This document shows positions 31,417-42,437 of a stretch of DNA of 64,000 nucleotides, in pieces. Position numbers and translations under genes: made by a program. Origin of the DNA: Bryoerythrophyllum caledonicum (lineage: Eukaryota; Streptophyta; Bryopsida; Pottiales; Pottiaceae); contig OZ020517.1 in the NCBI GenBank assembly GCA_963971425.1, positions 15,776,904 to 15,840,903 of the forward strand, written 5' to 3'. How positions within the stretch are numbered: position 1 is the first letter of the stretch; each line of letters starts with the position of its first letter. The notes under the pieces are model-generated. The model was not told where the DNA came from and ran no database searches. It was given only the letters and a program-made list of their open reading frames with translations.

Positions 31417-34400
31417 TGAAGATCTACCGGATATAAATAGTGTATGGGGCGCACGTGGGACCCACCGTACACTTATATGTCTCTTATCGTAATAAATGCA
31501 CAAATGGATATCTAGGATAGTGGGAGTGTGACCCTCCAAATATTGCCACATGGAGGGAGAGAGGATTTAGAGAAAAAGTTCAAGGGGATGGGGACCGCGG
31601 TGTATTTTTTGGGGGGCACTTACTTTTATGCTTTTACTTCATATACCTAGGCAACCCGGGCATCTAAAGTGAATAGCGGGTATCTAAAATAAATGAGTGG
31701 GACTACCCTTGACCCCTAAATTACTAAGATTAACCTTGAAGGACCGGGCAGGTTCAAAATCCACTAGAGCCCATAGTTGTATTGTTAAGTAGGTGAGATA
31801 TGGTGCCCTCCTTTGCCCAATGCCAATAAGTGGCAGCGAGTACAAGAGAGAAGACATGCCATGGATAATCAACACATGCATGATCCAAAACGAACCGGCC
31901 CTTGTTTGACTTTCGAGGCAAGACCACCAATGAGAAATTGACACCAAAGTAACCTGACCAAACCTTCAATTGCCATTTTGTGACACTTGGTCCTTTAGGG
32001 ATTAAGCCCAAATTCTCCCCGAACTATTTTTCCCACTCTTTATAAAAGAAACGCTCTCTTGTCCAGTAGGAATATGGGTCATAACAATTTTTGGCTTCCC
32101 ATCATACCATGAGTTGTGTTGTGATGACTCTCGGATGGTTCTCGGCTGACTCACATTCTTTGCAAACCATGCAACTTCCCAACCTGTTCCTTTATCATTT
32201 CTATTTGTCCTTTACCTTGCCACGAAAAGAAAATGATTCCATTTCACACACCCACTTATACATTATGTTGCAATAAATTGCCTCCATGTTGGAATGGATG
32301 GAGTATGGCAACAAGTTTGAGATAGTGCTGTTTGTTTTGTTTACACATTTTGTTACAATAAATTGCCTCCCTGTTCCAATGGGAAACAAAACTTGGATTT
32401 TCTCGCCTTGGGATCTTCAAGTTGACTGCTACAAGATGACATTGAAAACATAAAAATACAATTTATTTTCTTCTGTGCAAAGACAAGGTCAGAATACTTA
32501 GTCTCAAGATAATGACATATTTTATGACACATTGCATGAGTTTTATGGATCTAGGTTCAAACTTGTGTTAGGTCATTGCATGCCATAATTTACAAGAAAT
32601 GGAAGTGTTTGGTAAAAGAGAAATGGACTTTGCAAAGACTAGTAATATAGATAGAAGTCATTAACTTCGAAACCTATTTCAATTTCTAAAATAAAAAATG
32701 ATCATTAGATATTAAATTTGAATGGTGGATGACAACGATATGCCCTCTACTATTAGATAAACAATAAATTAATGAAGTGAAGACATTATTTTCTACACGT
32801 TTTCCAATAAGACCATGAGGCTTGCTACTTAAAATTACTGATGCCCACCTTAAAATAATGCCTTGTTGAACTTCAAAGTAGAAATATTCACCACTTTATA
32901 AAACCACAACTGTCGTAATTACCCTTTCCAAAAAGTGCTCTGGATGGCAAATTATTTTCCTACAAAGCTAAATTTGAAAGAAAAACATCGTACTTCCACC
33001 AAACATCTACTAATGCAAATCTACATCGAAAAATCCAAAGGGAACACTTATATTTTGACACCATCCAAACCTGAATAAACCCTTATAGACCCCACAGCAC
33101 GACACGTCATTGTGTCAAAGTAAACCCCCAAATACCCTTGCAAATTTCACACCAAAAGCACTTCAAAATTGTTGACTCTATTGCAATGAATAACTAAGGA
33201 AACAAAAACGTTTATCTCTAGTTCAAAACTGTAGGTTCTCAATTAAGACCCATTGAGTAACATACTGACAAGATTCCATCAACTTTGACCGTACTAATTG
33301 AAAGATTATAGTGTTTGAAGTTGAGAAAGTGGTCTATTTTCATCCTTGCATTGAGTGGATTGGCAAACTTTGACTTCACTTGGTGTCATGTTTTTGCACT
33401 ACTCATGGCCTAAATTCATTACCATCATGTTAAGCATGATATTAGTTCCTTGTACACCAATTTTTAGAGATAGAAAAAGGATGTAGCATATTTTGTAAAA
33501 ATTGTACAAGGAGAGGAGGTTCAAAAAGTGCCAATTCACGTTTTGTTTTCTTGTGAATCTAATATGTGTTAGAATGATAATCCAAATGGTTAATAAGAAG
33601 GTAGCCACCATAAGTTGTTTTGGAAAAAATGAGAAGTTGAAAAAATGAAGATCTCTAAGTTTAATGTGGACAAGAAGTTTCTTTGGACCCTTGTCCAACA
33701 AAATGTGATGATGTGTGAAAATATTTGACTTGGGTTGATATGCTATTTTTCACCACAGACAAGAATTTTTTTGACAATACGAAAGGAAATTATATCACTT
33801 TTTAGTATTGAAAACCTCACATTGAATACAATGTCCTAGTGAAAGTTTTTGGAGTTGCCCGACTTGCCCGCACTTGGGAAGTTTTAATTTGAGATGGCAC
33901 GACTTTTTTTTCATAGCTCCAATGAGAATAAAAATTAGATTCCCATGCACCTCTTGTCTTCTTGCATCTTTGTAAAAAAATTCAAGAATCTTTTATATAA
34001 GCTGCAACTATGGGAACGTGCCCGAGATTTGCAGAAACCCACCTTAAGACTTTTTTCATTTAGGGATGGAGGACCATGAAGTTTGTCCCAAAGAAAATCA
34101 AATTTTCTATGTGCTCTCACATTAGTAAAATTAAATTCAGTCATTTTGTTATCGACTTGATATCAAAAAGACCAACAATCTCATAACGCACGCATTATTC
34201 ATACATTTAACTAGCAATAAGTTAATGTTATTTGTGCACATATTATTATGATATTAGGTGGACAAAATGTCTAGTCAACATTGATTTGATGCTATCTTGA
34301 TACTTTGTTATTATTTGGAGCATGTTATGTTGATGTAATTCTAATATAATTTTCATGTCATTCTCACTACTATCTATGTCATGTCATATTTGTTTTATGT

Positions 34401-34898
34401 TAATGTCATTCTAACTCATGTCCATTTATGTCATTTCGATGAAATTTTATGCCATTGCAACGTGAATGTTACATCATTAGAATATGTGTTTTGTCACATG
34501 TTATGGTGATGCCATTTTGACGTCAATTCAATTTGAAATTCACTTTTTTCAACCATTTCTTATATATAAACTAATTGTCATTAAAACATGGAATACTTTC
34601 GTGACAAGCAGATACTTAACTACTATATTGTAACAAAAGATTGAAAAGAAGAGTTTTCAGTTAAAAAAAAGGTATGAGATAGGATCTGACTTGAAAATAT
34701 AAACTGTCATCTTAAGGAAAAAAAAAAAAAAAGATTAGAAAATGACATCTTGAGTCATACGGATACAATGACCAAAGTGGGATCCACCAAATCGTAACTA
34801 CAAGCATGGGCTCATATATTCAATAAAAAAGAGAACGCAAGATATTGTAATAAATGTGTATGCTGGGCCCCACATACTATTTATATGTACTAGAAGTT
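31417..34898. other. Centre of the foldback element, no gene recognised
   Basis: Non-palindromic AT-rich DNA. A segment at 31690-31756 repeats 28674-28740 of the left arm (CTACCCTTGACCCCTAAATT, GGACCGGGCAGGTTC). 33120-33880 is a diverged, inverted version of arm sequence and is closest to the relic at 12104-12870. The minus-strand frame near 31754-32011 has no family I recognise. No transposase signature was seen. Confidence 0.55.
33120..33880 (-). repeat. Internal diverged repeat of the foldback family
   Basis: In reverse orientation it shares with 12104-12870 the landmarks GGGCAACTCCAAAAA, ATTGTCAAAAAAATTCTTGT, CTTAATTGAGA, TTTTGTTTCCTTA and TTTTGGTGTGA, and more weakly 28880-29480. It shows that the element family is built from duplicated modules. 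Confidence 0.65.
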
Positions 34899-37800
34899 CA
34901 CACCAATGATCATATTTGCATTGTTGGAATTTTGATCCACAAAGCATCCATGTGGTGGGACCCACCGTACCATACTTCACCTTTGCTCCAAAGTCATCGA
35001 ATGTTCCATTCAGGTATAAGTTATGATGATACGAAGTTATGGGAAAAAGTAGTTAATATGAACTTCGTGTGGGCCCCACATGTTGTCGTGATGAAATATC
35101 TTGATTTCTAATTTCATTATCTATTTTTGACCTTCTAATAGTGACTCAAACAAAGTACAATGTTCAAATGATGGATTATTGGATTTTTTAAAGTGTTTGT
35201 TGAAAAATATTATTAAATATAGATTCAATTTGGAAGTATATAAGGATCCAAGCTAACGCCGAGGATTCATTTGGTAGAAGAGTGTTTTGCTTCATAGGAT
35301 TTCCGCATAGACTTGAAGGTCGTTTTGTTTTTTTTTTTGAAGCGGTGGACGAAACAATGCGGTGGTTGATTGGCGTCCCGCGATCTTTGGGTTTTTTCTA
35401 TCAAGACATGTGCAAGGTATGTGAGCTTTCAAAGTTGTTGCGTAATTCCTTTGCGTAGAGGAAGAGGGGTCGAGGCCTCGACCCCTCCCTTGTGTTGTAT
35501 GGCCTTGTGTTGTATGGCAAGAGGGGTCGAGGCCTCGACCCCTCCTCTTTGTTGCATGGCAAGAGAGGTCGAGGGCCTCGACCCCTCCCTTTGTTGCATT
35601 GATTTTTCTTAACACCTAGAGTTTCTTGACAAAACCCGCCTTAAAAAGGTAGATTCTGTTGTAGGGTGTAAAGGAGAAACTCCGGGTCTTTCTTTCAAGT
35701 TTTGACCGTAGGATCTTGAACACGACTGAGTCATTAACCCCTAAAAGCCCAGGCATTTTCCCTCATGAAACACTCCAAAACTGCCATCATCAACAAGAGG
35801 CAACAAAATCTAACATTAAAGTCTAATTTTAGACTTTTAACCGTACAATCTTAAAATAGACACGTATATGAACTTACAATTAAAATTTGGTTGCAATCCA
35901 CCGCACGGATGTGGAGATTATAGCGTTTGAAGTGCAAAGAAAAGTTATTTTCCCCCCTTGCCCGGCAAGGTCAGCCTACTTTGACTAGGTATATCTTCTA
36001 GTTTTTACATTGAAATGTGATCAAATCTTTTACCAATATGACTTATATGTTGTTAGCTATTTGTGTGCAAAATTTGAGGTCAATTCGAGGGGTAATAGAT
36101 GTAGAAATATACACTTTAGTGAAAGGGGGTACAAAATGTTGACAATTACTACGTAAGTGATATGAAATTGTTTGTTTCATACAAGTTGTTGCTTTTGAGA
36201 ATCCCAACGGTGGAAACTTTCAATTTATTTTTTCACTAATTTTAGAGAAAAAAAACGAGTAAAAATAGTAAAATCCATAATTTTCATGAATATATGGAAT
36301 AAATAAAGCATTATGTCCCGTTGTTGACCGCCCTCGCAGCTGGACGGGGGAAGCGGGAAAAAAAAAAAAAAAAAAAGTTTTTATTTTTATTTTTTTTGGC
36401 GGGCCCGCTTCTGACGCGGGGTGCTGGCAGGCCAGCTGACGGCTGATTGATTGCTGTTTTTTTTTAAATTATTTTAACAACTCTTTTAATAATTTTCAAT
36501 GCTTTTTCTACTTGGACTTCGTGCATAGAAGTTTGGATTCCTTTCCTTGCTATTTTGTCCCAAAATTCTGCCCCTTTTTTCTCCTCAAATTGCATTGGTT
36601 GACATGGCTGCCCCAATAGTCTAGACTCCCCATTTTGACCTTTGAAGCCTAATAACTTTTGAACCAAAAGTCCAAAATCATTTTTGAAAAATTCCCCATA
36701 TAGATTTCTTAAAGGACAATGTAGTGTAAAATTTTCACAAGGATCGGAGTATTTTTTCCACTCAAAGGTACATGCCCAAAATCCAAAACGTACTTCCCAA
36801 GTACACTTGGGCTCTTAGGGGTTAACATGCCTGCAAAATTTCACATTTTTTGACCGTACGGATCGGAAGATTATAGCGTTTGAAATGTAGGAAGATGTCA
36901 TTTTCTTTAATGCTTTGAGAGGATCAACTGACTTTGACATCACTTGTTGTGAATTTTTTGCACTACACAATATGTTAATCTATTACAATCATGTTGAACA
37001 TGCAATCAACTCCTCGTTCACAAAATTTTAGAGGTTGGAGAGAGTTGTAGCATTTTCAAAAAAATTGTGCAAGGAGTGGAGGTTCAAAAACTATCAATTC
37101 ACGTTTTATTTTTTTGTGAACCTAATATGTTCTAGAATGAGAATCCGAATGGTCAATGGAAAGGTTTACACCACACAATGCCGTGGGGAAAATAAAAAAA
37201 GTAAAAACATGAAGATCACTAAGTTTTATGTGGAAAAGAAGAAGATTTTTTGGTACTTAGCCCGACAATGTGCGACAATGTGTGAAAATGTATGACTTGG
37301 ATTCATATGCTATTTCTCACTAAAGACAAGAGATTTTTCTTGACAACATGAAAGGAAATAATATTATTTGTCGTTGTTGAAAATATCACCTTCAATAGAG
37401 TGTCTTAGCAAAAGTTTTTGGAGTTGCCCGACAGGCCCGCTCTCCCCATTTGAACTTCAAAACCGTATAACTTTTTCATTAAATGTCGGATTGGGGAAAA
37501 ACTTGGACTCACACAAAGCTTTTAGTAATGTCCATCTACAATAATTTTTTGAAAAAGAATGCTAAAGATTGACACAAGAAGAACCTGCCCGGTCCTTCAA
37601 GGTTAATCTTGGTAATTTAGGGGTCAAGGGTAGTCCCTCAACAAATTTGCCCAGTTGTGTGCGAGGTAGGACTTTGGGAGAAGGCCATTCCTTCTTAATT
37701 GCAGAGTGTGTTCTTTGTGCTGGAAGGGCTCCATCAACTTATCGGTTCTAAGCGTCATTATCATCTGAAGTGGATGCAGAGCATCGGATGATGCTTTTTG

Positions 37801-38346
37801 TGGAGACCAAGGAGCATGTGGGTTGTGGCTTTATAATGGCAGAAATATTGCCATGTATGATATTGGAGGGTGAGACATAGAAAAATAGAGTAGAAAATAG
37901 TATTTAAAAGGATATAGAAAATGGTATGTAGACGAGAATTTATGCATATTATGAGATAGATATATATATATATATATATAAGGAAATAGAAATCTACGTA
38001 TCTTATATAAGACAGAATCTAGTGATGTTTAGTTCCTGATTGTGGATTTATTTTAGTTTTAGGAAGAGTAGATCAAAGTTGTAATATTTTTAGTATGCAA
38101 TGATATAATATATAAATGACATGAAAGTGGTTGCATAAGTTGCAAAATGTATGGAGAACAATTGAAAAAAGTGATGTTGTGTCTTACCTTAAATTAAACA
38201 ATGGCTTTTATGTATGTGGTTACCAATGTCCAATATCTCCGCACTCCCAAAAAAATTCATGGTTACATTGATTTGGATGAGTGAACTATATGCAGCGAAG
38301 GAGTGAAGTAAAATTGACCAAGTGCATATTTAGCGAATTCCATGTT
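34899..38346 (-). repeat. Foldback element, right arm
   Basis: Inverted partner of 27975-31416, nearly identical along its length. The 24-bp palindromes recur at 35464-35487 and 35521-35544. The TA microsatellite is at about 37958-37980. Inside 34899 the match to the left arm drops abruptly to a weak, patchy similarity. Confidence 0.95.
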
Positions 38347-38350
38347 TCTT

Positions 38351-40121
38351 ATGGTTTTTCGTATAGCATGGTATGTAGTAAGATGTTGTTTCCAGGTTTT
38401 AGAGAGTTTGCGTGGTAGGTATCCTCCTTGTTTGGATGTTCCTGTTTATCAATTGGGGTGTTGGTTGTGCTCTACAAGTTTGTTCTAGTGTGTTGGAGAT
38501 TTTTTTGATGATCGTATCTAGTGTTTCACATGCTTCTTCCCATTGTGCTTGTGATAGTTGAATGTTGTTTTCAAGAGTATTTATGAAGGGGTCTATTAGC
38601 ATGGATTGTTCTTCAAAGAATTTTGTATTGAATTTTTCTAAGTTGACTTTTGGAATAGGGTTTAGTATGCGTATAGTGTCATTATTTAGAGTTGTGGGAG
38701 TTCTATTTATTAAGGTATTATTTGGTATGTGTAAATGTATAGGTGAGTGGTCCGAGTTGAGGATAGCATCTTTGTTTGTTGTAGAGGTGTATTGTGTATT
38801 GTTGTTGGTATTTATATAAAATGCATCTATTAGACTCCAATCGTTATAATTATAGCCGCCTTGTCTAGAGAATTGTGTATCGGTTTTTATGTAGGTTAAT
38901 TTAAGTTTTCTCTGAAGTGTCGCCATTGGTGGTCGATGGTTTGGGGAGGGGTGTTATGATTTCCGTTTTGGCGTCCAATTAATGCAATATCTCTATTAAA
39001 GTCTCCGCATAGTACAAATGTGTGGTTCGGGTTGTTGTTTATTTGAGATGTAATAGTGTTTTGTATGTCGTTAATAAATCTAGTATCTTCGGGGTGCGAT
39101 GGTATATACATGTGGAGAACTAGCCATGGTTGTAGTGGGTAGTTAATGATTTTGATTATTTGAAGGTAAGGGGATATGTGCATTGGGGTGGGGATTTTTA
39201 TGATGTTGCCCGGGAAAGCATATTTTTTATGTATTAGTGTAAGGAGACCACCTCGTCCCGGTGTATATGGTCTTTGTTGTTGGATGCATCTTGTAAGTGC
39301 ATGTGTGTTGTTGAAAATGAGTTTACAGTTTTGAAATAATTTTTGTATGTATTTTGTGGATTTTGTGGCGGATAATTTTGTTTCTTGGATAGCTATAATA
39401 GCTGGTGGTGTGTTTGTATGTGTGATTAGAGTTTGTAAGCTAGGGAGGGCAGTGTTTAAAGAAGAGGCATTCCATGTGATTATATATGTATTTTCTTGAT
39501 TTGAGTTGTTGTTTTGGTTTTGTGGGAGGAAGTATGGGGGGGGGGGTGAGTGTATTCTGGTATTTGGTCGAGGCATTTGAGTGTTTCATTAATTAGGTTG
39601 TTGGGAAGGTAGGGGAATTTTTGTTTTATAATTTCTTGTGATGGTGGTATACGATGATTGTGTATAAAGTCATATAGTTCTTTATGTATTGATGTTTTAT
39701 TTTTTATAATATTTTGGTTATTTTCAATGAACGATATATATGGGTGTAGAGTGTTAATATGTCGTTCGGGGGGGTTTTGTAGGTTAGCAAGGGAGTTTAG
39801 TAATGTATTAGTCCATTGAGTTGTGTTAGGGTTTTGTGGGTTTAATATACAGTTACAATTATCTATGTGTGGGTGTATTGTAGTTACTATAGCGTATAAG
39901 ATAGGTGTTGAGGGGTGTTCATTTTTTTGTAGTATGTATTGGGTGATATGTGGGTGAGTGTTGGCATATAGCTGATGTAGTGTATGTGTGGATATTAGTA
40001 TAGGTGCAAATGTTTGGGCAATATGTCTGTATTCCGGTTGCAATTTTATTGTGTTTGGTATGAAATATAGTTTGGCGTTCTTTTTGTGTTGTGTTGGGTG
40101 TCTTTTTAGTATGTTTGGCAT
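38351..40121 (-). pseudogene. LINE C ORF2, N-terminal half with APE endonuclease
   Basis: Minus-strand frames 40121-39480, 39576-38896 and 38926-38399 overlap in different frames. After the Met at 40119-40121 comes a region of about 190 residues with no known domain, ending in a proline-rich linker. The APE-type endonuclease follows: TWNASSLNTALPSL, IAIQETKLSATKS (catalytic Glu), HMYIPSHPEDTRF, LCGDFNRDIALIG and LNSDHSPIHLHI. These are the expected N/E/Y/D-N/S-D-H signatures. It nicks target DNA in target-primed reverse transcription. Frame breaks make the copy inactive. Confidence 0.85.
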
Positions 40122-40172
40122 AGGTCCTGGGTTAGTTTCTATGTCTCCTCCTAGTATTAGTAGTAGTTTATA
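40119..40172 (-). other. 2A-like ribosome-skipping motif before LINE C ORF2
   Basis: Read on the minus strand, the codons directly upstream of the ORF2 Met give YKLLLILGGDIETNPGP and then MPNILKRHP. GDIETNPGP (40122-40148) fits the 2A consensus D-(V/I)-E-x-N-P-G-P exactly, and the Leu-rich run before it is also typical. The frame is continuous with ORF2 and stays open upstream for at least about 330 bases without an ATG. LINE B has the same motif at 56313-56339. Known family behaviour is co-translational separation between the final G and P. Confidence 0.85.
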
Positions 40173-40826
40173 ATATGGTGGTTTGTTATTATGTTTACCG
40201 GTTTTATGTTTTCTTGTTTGTCTTGTATACTTTTTTGCTTTGTTTTTTATTTTATCGTTGTATTGAGAGATGTAATTGTTATGTTTTCTCTCTTTTGGTT
40301 GGTTTTTTCTTGGCTTGGTTTTCTTTGCTTTATGGTTTTGTTTTGGTTTATTGTTTTGTATGATGTACTTGGTGATTTGTTTGGTGTTTGTTTGTGTATC
40401 TTGGTTTGTATTAATCTTATTGTAGGGATATTGGTTTGCATCTTTGTATCTTCTTCCGTGTGTGGTGTATGTTGTGTTTATTTTTATGTGTGTATATATT
40501 TTTAATGTAGTATTTTTGTTTGTGTACGTATATGTATTTGTATATATATTTTGAGACTTTGTATTTGTATGTATGTTGGTATTTGTATTGATATGTATAT
40601 TTGAATATGTATATATGTATACCCTTTTGTATAGAATGATGTATTTGTATTGAGTATGAAATTGAATACAATATTTGTACGTACCGTGTACGTGTGTATG
40701 TTTGTATCCTACTACATATAATGTATTAGTATAGTATCCGTGGGCTATATATGGCTTTAGTGTATGTATTCAGTATATCATATGGTCAATGGTATTTACG
40801 TTGTAGTCTTTGAAGTCTACATGTTT
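40149..40826 (-). other. LINE C inter-ORF region
   Basis: A/C-rich in the element's sense with TATACATA-type reiterations near 40500-40700. The frame leading into the 2A motif is Lys/Asn/Gln/Thr-rich. How ORF2 is initiated is not evident. Confidence 0.5.
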
Positions 40827-40937
40827 GGCGGCTTGTCTTCAATCATGGATGTTGTCATACTTCCCGTGTTAGCTTGCATTGAAGCAAGCGCGGTGCTCAT
40901 TGCTTATTGAATGCTCATCATTTGGGTCTTCAATTCT

Positions 40938-42437
40938 TCATGTTTTTGATCGGCATATTCTCGTCTCTTTCCTCATCCTCTTGTTGCTTTCCTCCATAAC
41001 CGACTCCACAATCTCCAACACTTCTTGCTTGGTGATGTTGGATGAGGGTTCTTGTATCTTGAAAGTCTCCACCGTGTTGACCATGGCGGCGTTAACGTCA
41101 TCAAACCCGAATGTCTTCACTTGTGCATCGGAAAGGGGTTCCGTTCCTTCGAGACTCCTCCGGTGTGGTGCAAACTCTATAAGGTACCCACCTATGGCAA
41201 ATGTTTTATTCACAAATTGCTTGTAAACAATAGGGTTAGTACAATGTACGTTGGCACTACCATTGTGCCTAGTTCCACACTCTTTATGGAACCAAATAGA
41301 TCTAGTGTTAGTATCACCAATGATTTTATGAATGGCATCACTCGTATCACACACACTCATAAAGATAGATAGAGGAGAGAGGGTAAGGGTTAAGGCATCC
41401 TTCTTTGCCTTTATCTCTTGTGAAATCTTCCCTCCGGTGATGTGTTTAGCTTGTATGACCTCGTGGTGTGTGGTGACTTGATGTAGTTGGATCTTTGTTG
41501 CTTGTTGAGGTGTGGTGGTCATGATGAACGCATGTGTGTCGTCAATGCCCTTCTGGACTCCTGTAATCTCGAACTCTTGCCCCCTTCGAAAACTATTCAA
41601 GAGGGCATCCTTGAAAAGGTTGTTGGCCGAAATGCCCTTCAAATTCTCACTCTTCACTTTGACAGAGAGGTTAGTATGCCTAGCAATATTTTGGTAGCTC
41701 TTGCAAACCTTACCAATGATGTTGTGACCATCTAGTTTAAGAATGAAGAGTCTAAGTCCCTTAAGCAACATAATTCCATCAATTTCGGGTTTTAGCAAGT
41801 GTAATTTAATTATTCCCGCCCACACACATTTTTTCCCCGCATTTTTGACACTTAAGCATTGGATTGAGATAGGGTCTATGAGATCATTTCCAAGTTTTAT
41901 GCCCATTACTTCTAGTCTTTTTGTGGCCATTGTCTTAATTTCGTCATGCATAATTTGGGAGGAAGGGGGTTCGAAATGAATTGCTATGTGAAAGTCTAGT
42001 GCCAAACATGTGGTGGTGTTGATGTTGATATCGAAGGGGAGTTGGGTGATGTTGTAGTGTTGTCCCTCCACTCCATTTCTTGTGCTTGGATAGAGTAATT
42101 GTGGGATGTGGGGGAATGCCGTCCTTGCCACACTTGCCTCCTTTGCCTCTTCTACCTTCAATCCTCTTGTTATCATGTCTTCGGCGGATTCTCCGCTATA
42201 GAGCTCTTGAAGTCCTTCTTTGATTGCAAGAGCCTCCATGGTAGGGTACCCCATCCAAAACTTAAAGGTCACACTTACCGGTTGAGAAATGTGTTGGGAG
42301 TTTTCACCTACTATGATATTCTTCATCTTCTTGCTTGAGGTAGGGGGTTCTTCGGTTTGTCTAGGAATCCTTTCTATAACCATTATGTCCTCGTCTTTTT
42401 TCTCATTGTAGGTGAGAAGTCTTTTGATGCTGCCCAT
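40938..42437 (-). CDS. LINE C ORF1 protein
   Basis: 499 codons from ATG 42435-42437. Motifs shared with LINE B and E: FKFWMGYPTMEALAI, EDMITRGLK, GQHYNITQLPFDI, IIKLHLLKPE. The C-terminal third (KKDALTLTLSPLSIFM, TSDAIHKIIGD, GSANVHCTNPIVYKQF, FAIGGYLIEF) has a beta-alpha-beta-beta-alpha-beta rhythm that resembles an RRM, so RNA binding is inferred. By comparison with LINE B, the original C-terminus continued in another frame to about 40827 as a coiled coil; here a frame slip near 40955 ends it at 40938 and a further stop follows. No CCHC knuckle is visible, unlike many plant L1 ORF1 proteins. Confidence 0.75.
   Translation of the reverse strand: MGSIKRLLTYNEKKDEDIMVIERIPRQTEEPPTSSKKMKNIIVGENSQHISQPVSVTFKFWMGYPTMEALAIKEGLQELYSGESAEDMITRGLKVEEAKEASVARTAFPHIPQLLYPSTRNGVEGQHYNITQLPFDININTTTCLALDFHIAIHFEPPSSQIMHDEIKTMATKRLEVMGIKLGNDLIDPISIQCLSVKNAGKKCVWAGIIKLHLLKPEIDGIMLLKGLRLFILKLDGHNIIGKVCKSYQNIARHTNLSVKVKSENLKGISANNLFKDALLNSFRRGQEFEITGVQKGIDDTHAFIMTTTPQQATKIQLHQVTTHHEVIQAKHITGGKISQEIKAKKDALTLTLSPLSIFMSVCDTSDAIHKIIGDTNTRSIWFHKECGTRHNGSANVHCTNPIVYKQFVNKTFAIGGYLIEFAPHRRSLEGTEPLSDAQVKTFGFDDVNAAMVNTVETFKIQEPSSNITKQEVLEIVESVMEESNKRMRKETRICRSKT

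Larger units (their letters stand above)
27975..38346. mobile_element. Giant foldback element with 3.44-kb inverted arms
   Basis: A 10,372-bp insertion in LINE C ORF2. It begins AACATGGAATTCGC and ends GCGAATTCCATGTT, flanked by TCTT (27971-27974 and 38347-38350; TCTTA if the element starts one base later). Removing it restores ACAAG-TCTT-ATGGTTTTT, matching the uninterrupted LINE B at 54170-54195. The arms (27975-31416 and 34899-38346) are almost identical inverted copies around a 3.48-kb non-palindromic centre. No transposase was recognised, so it is non-autonomous. The 4-5-bp duplication does not match CACTA, hAT or typical Mutator elements, and the superfamily is unassigned. Confidence 0.85.

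Noticed and set aside
31754-32011. Possible transposase remnant in the foldback centre
   Set aside because: No catalytic motif or family pattern could be recognised in the 85-codon frame.
27975-38346. Large palindrome as a pure assembly artefact
   Set aside because: A target duplication, a restored empty site in LINE B and small arm differences (a TA-repeat length change and a substitution) favour a real element, though long reads should confirm.
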